Of a stretch of DNA of 44,703 nt, positions 16,850 through 25,432 are shown in pieces. Source of the stretch: a virus; the IMG/VR virus record IMGVR_UViG_3300039106_000616, positions 1 through 44,703 of that record. One strand, written 5' to 3'. Numbering within the stretch: the first letter of the stretch is position 1; each line of letters starts with the position of its first letter. The translations under genes and the position numbers were made by a program. Below the pieces are notes generated by a model. It was given only the letters and a program-made list of their open reading frames with translations, had not been told where the DNA came from and made no database searches.

Positions 16850-17171
16850 TTTTAGTGACTATAACATATTCATTCGTGCTATTGGTGTTGCGCTATCTAG
16901 TATGAAAGAAAATGATAACGAGTTTATAATATATTCAGTTGGTCCTGCAAAAATTAATTCCTTTGTTTCAGAGTTTTGTAATTTATCAGAACGTGGAATG
17001 AAAGGAAGGGGGCGTAAAATTAAATTTTATAAAGTATCAAGTTTTTGGCTAGAGGAAAATATAAATACAATAAATTATTTTGCTTTTCTTTGTACTCCAA
17101 AAGAAACTAATTCTAAGTTAGTTGCTACTGCTCAACTGAATAATGTAGAGGTCGGAATTTTTAGATATTAG
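16821..17171 (+). CDS. SLOG/Rossmann-like small protein
   Basis: 116 residues starting MIVAVQGTNSFSDYNIFIRAI. The beta-GTNSF-DY opening resembles SLOG-superfamily (DUF2493-like) nucleotide-binding proteins. ATG 16821 is preferred over in-frame 16809 because the conserved strand starts there. The ligand is not known. Confidence 0.6.
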   Translation: MIVAVQGTNSFSDYNIFIRAIGVALSSMKENDNEFIIYSVGPAKINSFVSEFCNLSERGMKGRGRKIKFYKVSSFWLEENINTINYFAFLCTPKETNSKLVATAQLNNVEVGIFRY

Positions 17172-17180
17172 GGGGAAGTT

Positions 17181-17390
17181 ATGATAATTAATAAATTAGA
17201 AATAATGGAAAAAATAGTAAAGTCTAACCATTCACTTGCTTGGGTTGGTTGGGATGTAGCAGAGCGCAAAAGAACAGAGATGGGCAGAACTGCCGTTAAT
17301 GGCATAAGAGTCAATGATCAATGGTACACACAACGAGTATTTAAACTGAGTCGTAATGGCTGGGATATTCCTAATAAGTATAGGATGTAG
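17181..17390 (+). CDS. Small conserved phage protein
   Basis: 69 residues with WVGWDVAERKRT...GRTAVNGIRVNDQWYTQRVF...GWDIPNKY. Clear AGGGGGAAG ribosome site upstream of ATG 17181. Similar proteins occur in aquatic phages; no assigned role. Confidence 0.75.
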   Translation: MIINKLEIMEKIVKSNHSLAWVGWDVAERKRTEMGRTAVNGIRVNDQWYTQRVFKLSRNGWDIPNKYRM

Positions 17391-17398
17391 GTACTTAT

Positions 17399-17683
17399 AT
17401 GGATCAACATTTATGGAAAGACAATTCTGCTTGTCTTGGTCTTGAAAATAATTTATTTTTTGATAAATATGAAGAAGATTTAGAAGTTAGACCAATTGTA
17501 GATTCTGTTTGCAATTCTTGTCCAGTTAGAAAGGTCTGTTTTGCTGTTGGAATTTCTAATAGTGAGTGGGGAGTATGGGGTGGAATTTATTTAGAGGGTG
17601 GCGATATATCAAAAGAATTTAATAGCCATAGGAGTAAGGATGACTGGGCAATTACCTGGGAATCCTTAACAATAGAAAAATAA
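17399..17683 (+). CDS. whiB: WhiB-family Fe-S transcription factor
   Basis: 94 residues. Four conserved cysteines (C12, C38, C41, C47) can hold a [4Fe-4S] cluster, and GVWGG at 58-62 is the family turn that contacts sigma factor. WhiB proteins are found only in actinobacteria and their phages, and here they fix the host phylum. The usual basic DNA-binding C-terminus is replaced by a mostly acidic tail, so it may modulate sigma rather than bind DNA. Confidence 0.92.
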   Translation: MDQHLWKDNSACLGLENNLFFDKYEEDLEVRPIVDSVCNSCPVRKVCFAVGISNSEWGVWGGIYLEGGDISKEFNSHRSKDDWAITWESLTIEK

Positions 17684-17913
17684 TGTATACAGAAGATATG
17701 CGTAGAGCCTTTCATTCAATAACCCCACCAAAAGGATTTAAGGTTCAAATTATTGACAATGAGCACTTTCTTACGATAAAATTAGATGAAAAACAATTTG
17801 CAAAAATGTTTCATGATGAAAAAATAGAAGCGTTGCAATATGTTATTCAAGTAAAAAAAACATTAGAAATGACTGGGGCAATTATTCTAATAACTAGGGA
17901 GCCAATCAAATAA
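17683..17913 (+). CDS. Small protein, unknown function
   Basis: 76 residues, TAATG-coupled to both neighbours. Mixed alpha/beta, with DEKQFAKMFHDEKIEALQYVIQVKKTLE. No recognised family. Confidence 0.72.
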   Translation: MYTEDMRRAFHSITPPKGFKVQIIDNEHFLTIKLDEKQFAKMFHDEKIEALQYVIQVKKTLEMTGAIILITREPIK

Positions 17914-18410
17914 TGCAAACCTTTTTACCTTATACAGACTACAATCAATGTGCAGAAATATTAGACAATAAAAGATTAAATAAACAAATATTAGAGTCTT
18001 ACCAAATCTTAAAAATACTTTCTGGCAAATCACCTTCTGGTGCTTGGCGTAATCACCCAGCGGTACTTATGTGGAAAAATGCTGAAAGATCATTGCGTAT
18101 ATACACGAATGCCATGATTAAAGAGGCTAGGCTTAGGGGTATTAAGACAAGTGGTAATGAGGCTAACCTAGACGCTTTAGAGGCCGTTTCTGGGCATTTG
18201 TGGGGTACTGATAAGCCAACCTGGAGCACGGTATCTCATGTAAATCGTGTTAATATTACCCATAGAGCCAACCTTTATCGCAAAGATCCTATTTATTACG
18301 CAGAGTTTTATAATGACATTCAGAGTAAATATAACAAGCCATGCTGTGATAAATGCTTATATTATTGGACAACCCACGCTACCCGCTCTAGTTTGACAAT
18401 ATCAGGATAA
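17913..18410 (+). CDS. Pyrimidine-dimer-glycosylase-like protein (MSMEG_6728 type)
   Basis: 165 residues: MQTFLPYTDYNQCAEILDNKRLNKQ, WRNHPAVLMWKNAERSL and RGIKTS match the actinobacterial MSMEG_6728 family related to T4 endonuclease V (Pyr_excise). T4 endV removes UV pyrimidine dimers. A Cys pair (CCDKC) near the end is extra. Repair activity is inferred from the family. TAATG-coupled to the previous gene. Confidence 0.75.
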   Translation: MQTFLPYTDYNQCAEILDNKRLNKQILESYQILKILSGKSPSGAWRNHPAVLMWKNAERSLRIYTNAMIKEARLRGIKTSGNEANLDALEAVSGHLWGTDKPTWSTVSHVNRVNITHRANLYRKDPIYYAEFYNDIQSKYNKPCCDKCLYYWTTHATRSSLTISG

Positions 18411-18421
18411 AAAGGTACAAT
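18393..18421 (+). promoter_or_regulatory. Consensus promoter for leaderless mRNA
   Basis: TTGACA (18393-18398), 17-bp spacer, TACAAT (18416-18421), 7 nt to ATG 18429. It overlaps the 3' end of the previous gene. Confidence 0.88.
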
Positions 18422-18428
18422 TATATAT

Positions 18429-18866
18429 ATGGAGACATCTTTAGATAACATTATTGTTATAATTCTTACAACATTTTGTTTATCTTTTGCTATTGCCTAT
18501 GCATCTGTTTTACATAAACTATCTAAATTAACTCAGGAATTTTCTAAACTGTTTATATCCCATAAATCGTTACAAGATTTTATTAAAAAAAACAATCTTG
18601 AGTTTAAGAGTGATAATGATATACATAAAGAAAACTTTATTAAATTCCTATCAGATTCTCGTGATTGGGCATTTATGTATATTGAAGATGTTCAAAAAAG
18701 TTTAGAAAAATTTATATTAAATGTAGAACCAGAAATTAATCGTTTTGATGAGGATGGTTCTATATATGAAGGAACCGCTTACTACGATTTTATGAGTAGA
18801 ATTTCTAAAGAATATAAAGAATTAAAAAAACTCATGCCCATAGAAAACATAAATAAAGATGCTTGA
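18429..18866 (+). CDS. Membrane-anchored coiled-coil protein
   Basis: 145 residues: N-terminal transmembrane helix (VIILTTFCLSFAIAYA) and a long charged helical domain. No recognised family. It should be translated from a leaderless mRNA. Confidence 0.75.
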   Translation: METSLDNIIVIILTTFCLSFAIAYASVLHKLSKLTQEFSKLFISHKSLQDFIKKNNLEFKSDNDIHKENFIKFLSDSRDWAFMYIEDVQKSLEKFILNVEPEINRFDEDGSIYEGTAYYDFMSRISKEYKELKKLMPIENINKDA

Positions 18867-19068
18867 TTTAAGGGGAATCCCAACCTGTAGTTGTCCAGAA
18901 TGTGGTAATACCCTATTTAGGGCCTTAGTTGGTTTTGATCCAGAAACTTATACGATATCGGTATATCACTTAGACATTCAGTGTAATGAGTGTGGTGCTC
19001 TGGCTACTGCACCAACCCCAGTAGATCATCCAACCAATCCAAGCGATAACTTGGGGTATAAAGAATGA
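18859..19068 (+). CDS. Small zinc-ribbon protein
   Basis: 69 residues with CSCPECG near residue 10 and CNECGALA near 42, two knuckles of a zinc ribbon. It overlaps both neighbours (8 nt upstream, ATGA downstream). Confidence 0.75.
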   Translation: MLDLRGIPTCSCPECGNTLFRALVGFDPETYTISVYHLDIQCNECGALATAPTPVDHPTNPSDNLGYKE

Positions 19069-19223
19069 AAAATAATTTACTATCAAAAGTAATAGGTTTT
19101 GAGTGTAGTGCCGTGTTCACAACATTCAAATTTCCAGAAACTAAACTATTAGTTTTTGCTAAAAATATAGCAACTGCTAGTTTATATACTGGTTTAACAA
19201 TATCAACACAAATTATATCCTAG
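19065..19223 (+). CDS. Small protein, unknown function
   Basis: 52 residues (MKNNLLSKVIGFECSAVF...), partly hydrophobic. ATGA overlap with the previous gene. Its TAG stop is part of the TAGGAGG ribosome site of the next gene. Confidence 0.55.
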   Translation: MKNNLLSKVIGFECSAVFTTFKFPETKLLVFAKNIATASLYTGLTISTQIIS

Positions 19224-19231
19224 GAGGAATA

Positions 19232-19495
19232 ATGGAAAAACTAATTAATGACAAAACTAAGGCAATGCTAGCGTCTTATGGTCGCTCAGTTCTTGCATCA
19301 GGTCTTGCATTATACATGGCTGGCGTAACAGATCCAAAAGATCTATGGGCAGCACTTGTAGCAGCGATTGCGCCAGTTGCGCTAAGAGCAATCAATCCAA
19401 ACGATCCAGCATTCGGTGTTTTGCCTGATGCCAAGGAAGTTGCAAAGGCTCTTAAGTCTGCAAAGGCACCAGCAAAGAAGGCTGCAAAGAAGTAA
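19232..19495 (+). CDS. Small membrane-associated protein with Lys/Ala tail
   Basis: 87 residues. Hydrophobic helices (SVLASGLALYMAGV and LWAALVAAIAPVALRAI) are followed by a histone-like KSAKAPAKKAAKK tail. AGGAGG precedes ATG 19232, and codon choice is more GC-rich than in its neighbours. Could be holin-like or a small virion protein. Confidence 0.75.
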   Translation: MEKLINDKTKAMLASYGRSVLASGLALYMAGVTDPKDLWAALVAAIAPVALRAINPNDPAFGVLPDAKEVAKALKSAKAPAKKAAKK

Positions 19496-19512
19496 TTTAT
19501 CTTCTATCAGAT

Positions 19513-19546
19513 AGCCAGTCTAGAGATAGGCTGGCTTTTCTGTTTA
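19513..19546 (+). terminator. Terminator between convergent operons
   Basis: AGCCAGTCT (19513-19521) pairs with AGGCTGGCT (19528-19536) through one G-T pair and a 6-nt loop, followed by TTTCTGTTT. It closes the rightward operon before the leftward glycan genes. Confidence 0.8.
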
Positions 19547-20581
19547 CTCGTTTATAATTTGTAAATATTTATCTTTTAAAACTTCAACTGAAAAGTTATT
19601 AAATCCTATTTCTACAGCCTTATTTTTATAATCATTTATATTTTCACCTTCAATATATTTATCAATTATCTTTGCTAATCTTTCTGGATTAGCCTCATAA
19701 ATATTAACCATTGATTTAGTTTTAAACTCACCTATTTTTTTAGATTCCGCTAACCATTTTTCTGGCAACACTTGATTATTAGGTGAAACGTCTGTCATAA
19801 AGACTGGCATACCACTTATCAAAGCCTCATTCATTGGTAAGCACAGCCCAGCATACCTTCTTGGTAATACCATTGCATCAAATCCATTATATAAATCTTC
19901 TCTATTTTGCACGTTATCTTTGCTTAGTGTTAGGCGTTTATCTCTTGTATTAAAGTCTAGCGGGGTTTGAGTTGTAACAACTAATTCATATTCTGCTTTA
20001 GAATATTTAAGCATTTCAATTACAGTATCAGTTCCATTTCTATCTTTTGCTGCTTTCTTACCACCAACATGAAGAATACGCTTATGAGTTTTTGATAAAT
20101 TATTTTGTCTTACATTATAAAATAAAGATGTATCTGTTGGTGGTGGAAGATGTATTAGTTTTGTTTTTGATCCAAACTTTTGATTGACTATATCCATGTT
20201 CCAAAGACTTGGCGATAGTAAAACATCAGGCAGTGCCCACTCTGGATTTGTCATATTGCCAAACAGTTCGTAATTATATTGAAGAATAGTTTTTATATTT
20301 CTTGCTCTTGCAAGATTAATAAAATCTACACTATAAAAAGTTTCACAACTTATTACAACATCTAGATTTTCTAAGAATGCTAACATTTCTTTTGTTCTTG
20401 GCATTCCTCTAAGAGTTTTAATAACGTTATATCCACTATACCATTCAGGATGTTGCTTATTGTTATTAAAAAAAGATGAATCAATAAGTAAAATTTTATC
20501 AGGATTGAGCATTTTAACTAACTCTCTAGTCTGATTACCAAGACCAGTATTATCTGATCTTGCTATGATTCCTAGTCTCAT
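19544..20581 (-). CDS. GT-B (GT4-like) glycosyltransferase
   Basis: 345 residues. The N-terminal domain starts MRLGIIARSDNTGLGNQTREL and the C-terminal nucleotide-sugar domain has RILHVGGKKAAKDRNG and FDAMVLPRRYAGLCLPMNEALISGMPVFMTD, as in retaining GT4 enzymes. Last gene of the leftward glycan operon, overlapping the previous gene by 4 nt. Confidence 0.88.
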   Translation of the reverse strand: MRLGIIARSDNTGLGNQTRELVKMLNPDKILLIDSSFFNNNKQHPEWYSGYNVIKTLRGMPRTKEMLAFLENLDVVISCETFYSVDFINLARARNIKTILQYNYELFGNMTNPEWALPDVLLSPSLWNMDIVNQKFGSKTKLIHLPPPTDTSLFYNVRQNNLSKTHKRILHVGGKKAAKDRNGTDTVIEMLKYSKAEYELVVTTQTPLDFNTRDKRLTLSKDNVQNREDLYNGFDAMVLPRRYAGLCLPMNEALISGMPVFMTDVSPNNQVLPEKWLAESKKIGEFKTKSMVNIYEANPERLAKIIDKYIEGENINDYKNKAVEIGFNNFSVEVLKDKYLQIINE

Positions 20582-21339
20582 TCTTTATACCCCCAAGTAT
20601 CGTCATCCTTAGTATATTTTCTTGTACCCTGACGACCATCTAAATGATAAGAACGTTTAATTTGGCCTTCGGGATGATAGATCCAAAGTTTATGCATATC
20701 CCATCCCTCTTGACTAAAAGTATTGTAGGGAAAAATGTCGTCTTGAACTTTACCATGAAAGTTATCTTCAATAAAAGTTTTTTCATCAGAAAATGGTAAG
20801 ACAACATCTTTGTAATATTTTACAGTACTTAAGTGTGGTCTTTGACTCCATTGTGCTGTTTTCATAAAACCATCTTCTAAGCCAATCATAAGGTGTTTAT
20901 GTGATTCTGGAATTTTTGATTCATGATGAAAACGAATAGTGTTAGCATTGCCAAGTTCTATCATGTCTAAACATTTTTGCCAATCAATTTCTACGTCTGG
21001 AGTTAAGGGTGCATCGCCTTCAACGTAAAGCATTAAGGAAGTGTCTATAAGTTTAATAGTTTTTTTCATCATTGTGGTTTGATGGCTATGATAATCAAAA
21101 ATTATTGGTAGTATGTTCTTGTATTCATGTAAGCATTTCCACAATATACGATTTTTATATTCATCGTAATCTTTTTTACGATTAAGTTGCTCATCCCTCA
21201 GTCCATCTATTTGCATTATTATTTCATTGTCTGGAAGATGAACTCTTAAATCATTAATAGTTTTTTCTATCATCGTGGTATTAGGATGATCTGGAATTAT
21301 AGATGTTGCAAGAATTATAGTTATGTCTCTTTTATGCAT
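20578..21339 (-). CDS. GT-A-like glycosyltransferase
   Basis: 253 residues: TIILATSIIPDHPNTTMIEKTI opening and MLYVEGDAPLTPD, an acidic metal-binding centre in place of a classic DxD. Overlaps both neighbours in the glycan operon. Probably builds the same oligosaccharide. Confidence 0.75.
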   Translation of the reverse strand: MHKRDITIILATSIIPDHPNTTMIEKTINDLRVHLPDNEIIMQIDGLRDEQLNRKKDYDEYKNRILWKCLHEYKNILPIIFDYHSHQTTMMKKTIKLIDTSLMLYVEGDAPLTPDVEIDWQKCLDMIELGNANTIRFHHESKIPESHKHLMIGLEDGFMKTAQWSQRPHLSTVKYYKDVVLPFSDEKTFIEDNFHGKVQDDIFPYNTFSQEGWDMHKLWIYHPEGQIKRSYHLDGRQGTRKYTKDDDTWGYKE

Positions 21340-22180
21340 TTACTTGCCTCATTAATTTAATACTAAGGTCTCTTTTGTATTTTATCCACCAACAAACTAC
21401 CTGATGCATATTTTGTGGATAGTTTTCAAGTAAGCCAGGAATTATTTTTGTTAAGTTATGCCAATTATCTGTAACTTGTATTGGAAAATCCGTACCAAAA
21501 AGAAGAGTAAAAAAGTTTGTTTCTTGCATTCTTGAATTTAATCTATCTCCTACTGGTAAGCACAACATCTCTATAGCCTCATAAAATCTAAAAGAGTCTA
21601 TTACCTCTGCACCGCTTGGACATGGAATAATTTTACTAATAAACATTTTGTCATAATATACTTTAGGTACTAGACCTTGTGCAAACCCAGTTGTTGGCTC
21701 ATATACAGAGTTTGGTATTGATGGCATTACTTCTGCTAATTCTTTTCTTCTTTGATGAGTTATTTGCCCTGCAAAAAATACATCATAGGATTTGTCCTGA
21801 TACTCTGGTAAGTTTTTACTTAGATGCTGTGGAACACCAAGGGCTAACTTGTTATATTTTTTATGTTTATCGTGAGGACATGCAATCCATATCTCAATAT
21901 TACTATGTTTAATCTTATCTACATCAAACGATGCACTTTCATCACCAGTAATAAATAAAACCACTCTGCCTATTTTATTTAACTCATCGGATATTAATTC
22001 TTCATGACCTATATTTTGTGGTCCAGGAACTACAACAAATGCTCTTTCTACTTCTGGTAAAACCGTTACCCTGCTTGGTTCAATATTATTTTTACTAAAA
22101 AATTCTTTTAATAATCCATAATCCCACTTATCAGCAGCACAATCTTCTTCATTAAAAGAATAAAGGTATGCATTAATCAT
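21332..22180 (-). CDS. Exostosin-like glycosyltransferase
   Basis: 282 residues. YDVFFAGQITHQRRKEL and CPSGAEVIDSFRFYEAIEMLCLPV match the C-terminal domain of exostosin/GT-B enzymes that transfer sugars to a glycan chain. Overlaps flanking genes by 8 nt. Confidence 0.75.
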   Translation of the reverse strand: MINAYLYSFNEEDCAADKWDYGLLKEFFSKNNIEPSRVTVLPEVERAFVVVPGPQNIGHEELISDELNKIGRVVLFITGDESASFDVDKIKHSNIEIWIACPHDKHKKYNKLALGVPQHLSKNLPEYQDKSYDVFFAGQITHQRRKELAEVMPSIPNSVYEPTTGFAQGLVPKVYYDKMFISKIIPCPSGAEVIDSFRFYEAIEMLCLPVGDRLNSRMQETNFFTLLFGTDFPIQVTDNWHNLTKIIPGLLENYPQNMHQVVCWWIKYKRDLSIKLMRQVNA

Positions 22181-22784
22181 TTTCTATTCTCCACAAATTT
22201 TCTTCAACAATAAGATCTTTAATAATATTTCCCTGTATTTGAGAGTCATAAAATTTTATAGCATCTAACTTTTTAGTATTAGAAACAATATCAATCTGTG
22301 TTATTTTATATTTTGACCTAAATTTATTAAGTCTTTCCTCATAGAGTGCTGAATATAATACTCTATAGGGTAGTTCCGAATAAATAAAAAATATACAGTT
22401 ATACTTTTCCATAATTTCATACAAGCAATCGCTTAAAAATATATGGTCTGGATGGTGTATCCCAAGAGGGATAAAAACATTTAAATTAAGGATTTCTGAT
22501 GTATCGTGATTTCTAATAGTTTGTTGAATCCAATTAACTAATAAATTTTTATCTTGTTTTCCATATACATCATCTAAAAGATTTCCATTAACTTCTTTAG
22601 CATTTACAAAATTACAGGCTTCTTTATGCTCACCTCTAAGAACTGTATGCTTTTTGTATCCAGCATTATCAGTTGGTATACCAGCAAATGCAGACGCTAT
22701 AGTAAAATTTTTATTGTTTAAAATATAACTTCCTAATGAAAATATAGCATCATCTGTATGTGGACAAAAAATAAGATTATTCAT
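22173..22784 (-). CDS. PIG-L/LmbE-family deacetylase
   Basis: 203 residues from ATG 22784, chosen because the family motif begins at once: FCPHTDD (zinc ligands and catalytic Asp) and later HHPDH. Family members remove acetyl groups from N-acetylglucosamine-type sugars. Here it probably deacetylates a sugar in the island's glycan. Confidence 0.85.
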   Translation of the reverse strand: MNNLIFCPHTDDAIFSLGSYILNNKNFTIASAFAGIPTDNAGYKKHTVLRGEHKEACNFVNAKEVNGNLLDDVYGKQDKNLLVNWIQQTIRNHDTSEILNLNVFIPLGIHHPDHIFLSDCLYEIMEKYNCIFFIYSELPYRVLYSALYEERLNKFRSKYKITQIDIVSNTKKLDAIKFYDSQIQGNIIKDLIVEENLWRIEND

Positions 22785-23484
22785 AAAACAAATGAACCTC
22801 ATGTTGATAATCAAGTAGGGTTTCTTTATATCCAAGACCTTTGATCCAGTCTCTTACCTCAGATAAATATTCTCCAAATTGATGAAACATAAATTCTGGG
22901 TGACCAGATAGCCAAATCTTTGGCTTATGCTCTCTAAGGACCATTTCAGCCCCTTTAAGAACCATCCATTCGCTACCCTCTACGTCAATAGATATTGCTG
23001 TCGGCGATTCTAGTTTATGAACATAGACAAGGCTATCTATTGTTATCTGTCCGTAATTATCTCCTTCAAGGTACAACTCTTTAAATCCGTGTGCTTTATC
23101 TAAATCTTCATCCGATACTGGTGGAAATCCATTAAGATATATTTCTGCTTTATCATTATTAATATTAGATGCAAATGCTGCTACTGTTGCTATAGGTGGT
23201 TCAAGTTTATTTGCAGACCAGAGTATTGGGTAGTGAGACCAGACCTGTGGGTTTGGCTCAAATAGAACTACCTTTGCACCCCACATCTGACATAGAGCAG
23301 GAAACTCTCCTTCTTCTGCTCCAACATAATAAACAACATCGTCTTTACCAATATTGTTGTGCATAGACTTGGTTCGGATTTTCTCCCAACCTTCTGGTTC
23401 ATACCACTCTTGTCTATCTGCACGATGTTTTGGTAGAACTATTTTAAACTCTCCATTAATAACTACTTCAACCATATCTGTCAT
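22777..23484 (-). CDS. FkbM-family methyltransferase
   Basis: 235 residues with VVYYVGAEEGEFPAL (SAM site), VVLFEPNP and ISIDVEGSEWMVLKGA, the FkbM signature. Likely O-methylates a sugar of the glycan. Overlaps the epimerase gene by 4 nt. Confidence 0.87.
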   Translation of the reverse strand: MTDMVEVVINGEFKIVLPKHRADRQEWYEPEGWEKIRTKSMHNNIGKDDVVYYVGAEEGEFPALCQMWGAKVVLFEPNPQVWSHYPILWSANKLEPPIATVAAFASNINNDKAEIYLNGFPPVSDEDLDKAHGFKELYLEGDNYGQITIDSLVYVHKLESPTAISIDVEGSEWMVLKGAEMVLREHKPKIWLSGHPEFMFHQFGEYLSEVRDWIKGLGYKETLLDYQHEVHLFYE

Positions 23485-24410
23485 TTATTATCCATGTAGA
23501 AATCAACAATTTCTTTCATGCTATCTTTCATAGTGTGATCTGGCTTCCAATTAGTTTTTTCTTGTAGCAAAGACGAGTTCATAAACTGCTTTTTAATTTC
23601 AAATCCATCACTCTTAATTATCTCATGCTTAATTTCTTCACCAATGACACTTTTAACAATATTAAATACTTCAAGCGTGGAATATCTTTCTCCAGATGAT
23701 ATGTTAAATGATGGAATATTATTTGTTTCTTCTCCATATACAAGTATGCTGGCGTATGCTGAAACAACGTCTTTAACATTAATATATTCTCTAATGTCTC
23801 TTCCATCATTTCTTATTGTAAATAATAAATTTTCTTTGTATGCCTTTATAATTCCAGGGATCAATCTCTGGGTATTGTTATCACCAGTTCCATAAATGTT
23901 GCAAGCACGAGTAGTAACAATTGGCATGCTGTAAGTATTTCTATATGAGTTACACATAATATCTGTAATAGACTTAGATGCATCGTAAGGATATATTCCA
24001 TTTAGAATGTGGTCTTCAAAGTATTCGTCATTGGTCAATTCACCATAGGCTTTATCGCTAGAGGCAACAATAATTGACTTGCACTCTTTATATTCCCTCA
24101 ATGATTCAAGCACGTTCAAGGTGCCAACAGCGTTTGTGTAAAATGTATTGTACGGATACTTAATTGAATCATATGCCTGAGTTTGTGCTGCTAGATGAAT
24201 AAAATAGTCTGGTCTTGATTTTTCTATAAAAAAATCAACATCTGATCTGTTATTTATACTTCCATAAACTTTGTTAGTTTTGTTAGACAACTGTGTTTTG
24301 CTATGCTCATCTTTTAATAATACAAAAACATTCCAACCCAAAGAAACATAATGATTTGATAAATGAGATCCAAGAAGCCCAGTTGCACCAGTTATTGCTA
24401 TATTTTTCAT
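23481..24410 (-). CDS. NAD-dependent sugar epimerase/dehydratase (extended SDR)
   Basis: 309 residues: GATGLLGSH (NAD site), ASSDKAYG and YDASK (catalytic Tyr and Lys), closest in motif style to CDP-glucose or GDP-mannose 4,6-dehydratases. It makes a modified nucleotide sugar for the neighbouring transferases. Exact substrate not predictable. Confidence 0.88.
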   Translation of the reverse strand: MKNIAITGATGLLGSHLSNHYVSLGWNVFVLLKDEHSKTQLSNKTNKVYGSINNRSDVDFFIEKSRPDYFIHLAAQTQAYDSIKYPYNTFYTNAVGTLNVLESLREYKECKSIIVASSDKAYGELTNDEYFEDHILNGIYPYDASKSITDIMCNSYRNTYSMPIVTTRACNIYGTGDNNTQRLIPGIIKAYKENLLFTIRNDGRDIREYINVKDVVSAYASILVYGEETNNIPSFNISSGERYSTLEVFNIVKSVIGEEIKHEIIKSDGFEIKKQFMNSSLLQEKTNWKPDHTMKDSMKEIVDFYMDNK

Positions 24411-25366
24411 TTTACTCCCAACTCATTTAGTATACTTGCCCACCTATGAACATACGTGTGTTCTTTTTTAGTTCGTTCATGACCAGCAACCCTTATCTTT
24501 TCTCTTGTTAGTCCATCTAGTATATAGTAATCTATTTTTTCTTTAAGGTCTTTAAGGTTGCCGTGTTCATAAAATACAATTTCTTTACCGTCTTCAAAAT
24601 ACTCGTCAAGTCCTTTTATACGAGGATAGATAGTAAAGCCACCACGACCAGTGCTTTCAAACAACCTATCACTTGTATAGTATGGATAGTTAAAGTTTAT
24701 ATTAAGACTATCGCCTATGGCTACCTTGCTTTTTGCATAAATACGATTAAGCGCATCGCCACGAACTGTTCCAGTATCTCCATCGCCACCAACATGTAAG
24801 AATCTTTTACCATATGTCTTTCGTAAAAAGTCTATTAGTTGTGGACGGTATTTATGTTCTGGATGATAGCCCTTGCTACCAACAAAGATTATGTCATGCT
24901 CAAAGTTATTTATATCGTAATCAGAATGCACATAACATTCTTTATCGTAAACTCCAGCAGGTAAGAAGTGTCCTTTAACACTTGTGTTTTCATTAAACCA
25001 ATCACACATTAACTTATCTGTAGCAAAAAAATGACCTATGCTTGTATAAAAATCATCACCTTTTAAATCTTTTTCACGCTCAATGCCAAACCACAAATCT
25101 AAATGATAGGTCATAGTTGGTACGCCAGCAGCCTTTAATTCTTTTAGCACATCAGTCATGGACCTAGATCCTGGAGTTTGCCATCTATGTGTGTGTACCC
25201 AGATAAATAGATTAGCCTTTAGTGCTGCATTTAATATTTCTGTGCTACCTGCTTTTTTTTCCTGCAATTTTTCAACGGTATGCCCAAGAGATTCCAAAGA
25301 CTTAGCATGATGATTCTCACTACTATAGGGCACTTCAAAGTTGCCAAGAAATACTATGTTAGCCAA
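24407..25366 (-). CDS. GT-B glycosyltransferase (CgeB/GT1_2-like)
   Basis: 319 residues, first gene of the leftward glycan operon. It starts with TTG 25366, preceded by AAAGGGG. YYTSDRLFESTGRGGFTIYP and LDEYFEDGKEIVFYEHGNL are typical of the C-terminal domain of CgeB-like glycosyltransferases. Confidence 0.88.
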   Translation of the reverse strand: MANIVFLGNFEVPYSSENHHAKSLESLGHTVEKLQEKKAGSTEILNAALKANLFIWVHTHRWQTPGSRSMTDVLKELKAAGVPTMTYHLDLWFGIEREKDLKGDDFYTSIGHFFATDKLMCDWFNENTSVKGHFLPAGVYDKECYVHSDYDINNFEHDIIFVGSKGYHPEHKYRPQLIDFLRKTYGKRFLHVGGDGDTGTVRGDALNRIYAKSKVAIGDSLNINFNYPYYTSDRLFESTGRGGFTIYPRIKGLDEYFEDGKEIVFYEHGNLKDLKEKIDYYILDGLTREKIRVAGHERTKKEHTYVHRWASILNELGVK

Positions 25367-25388
25367 GATTACCCCTTTGTTTTATATT

Positions 25389-25397
25389 AGTATACCA
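25389..25397 (-). promoter_or_regulatory. Extended -10 promoter of the glycan operon
   Basis: Minus-strand TGG-TATACT (hexamer 25394-25389), placed back-to-back with the plus-strand extended -10 at 25403-25411; only 11 bp separate the two hexamers. Confidence 0.75.
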
Positions 25398-25402
25398 GAT
25401 TC

Positions 25403-25411
25403 TGATATACT
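25403..25411 (+). promoter_or_regulatory. Extended -10 promoter, divergent from glycan operon
   Basis: TGA-TATACT (hexamer 25406-25411); the leader carries AGGGGAG before ATG 25433. The two polymerases would compete for the same DNA. Confidence 0.75.
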
Positions 25412-25432
25412 TATAATAAATTAGGGGAGTTA

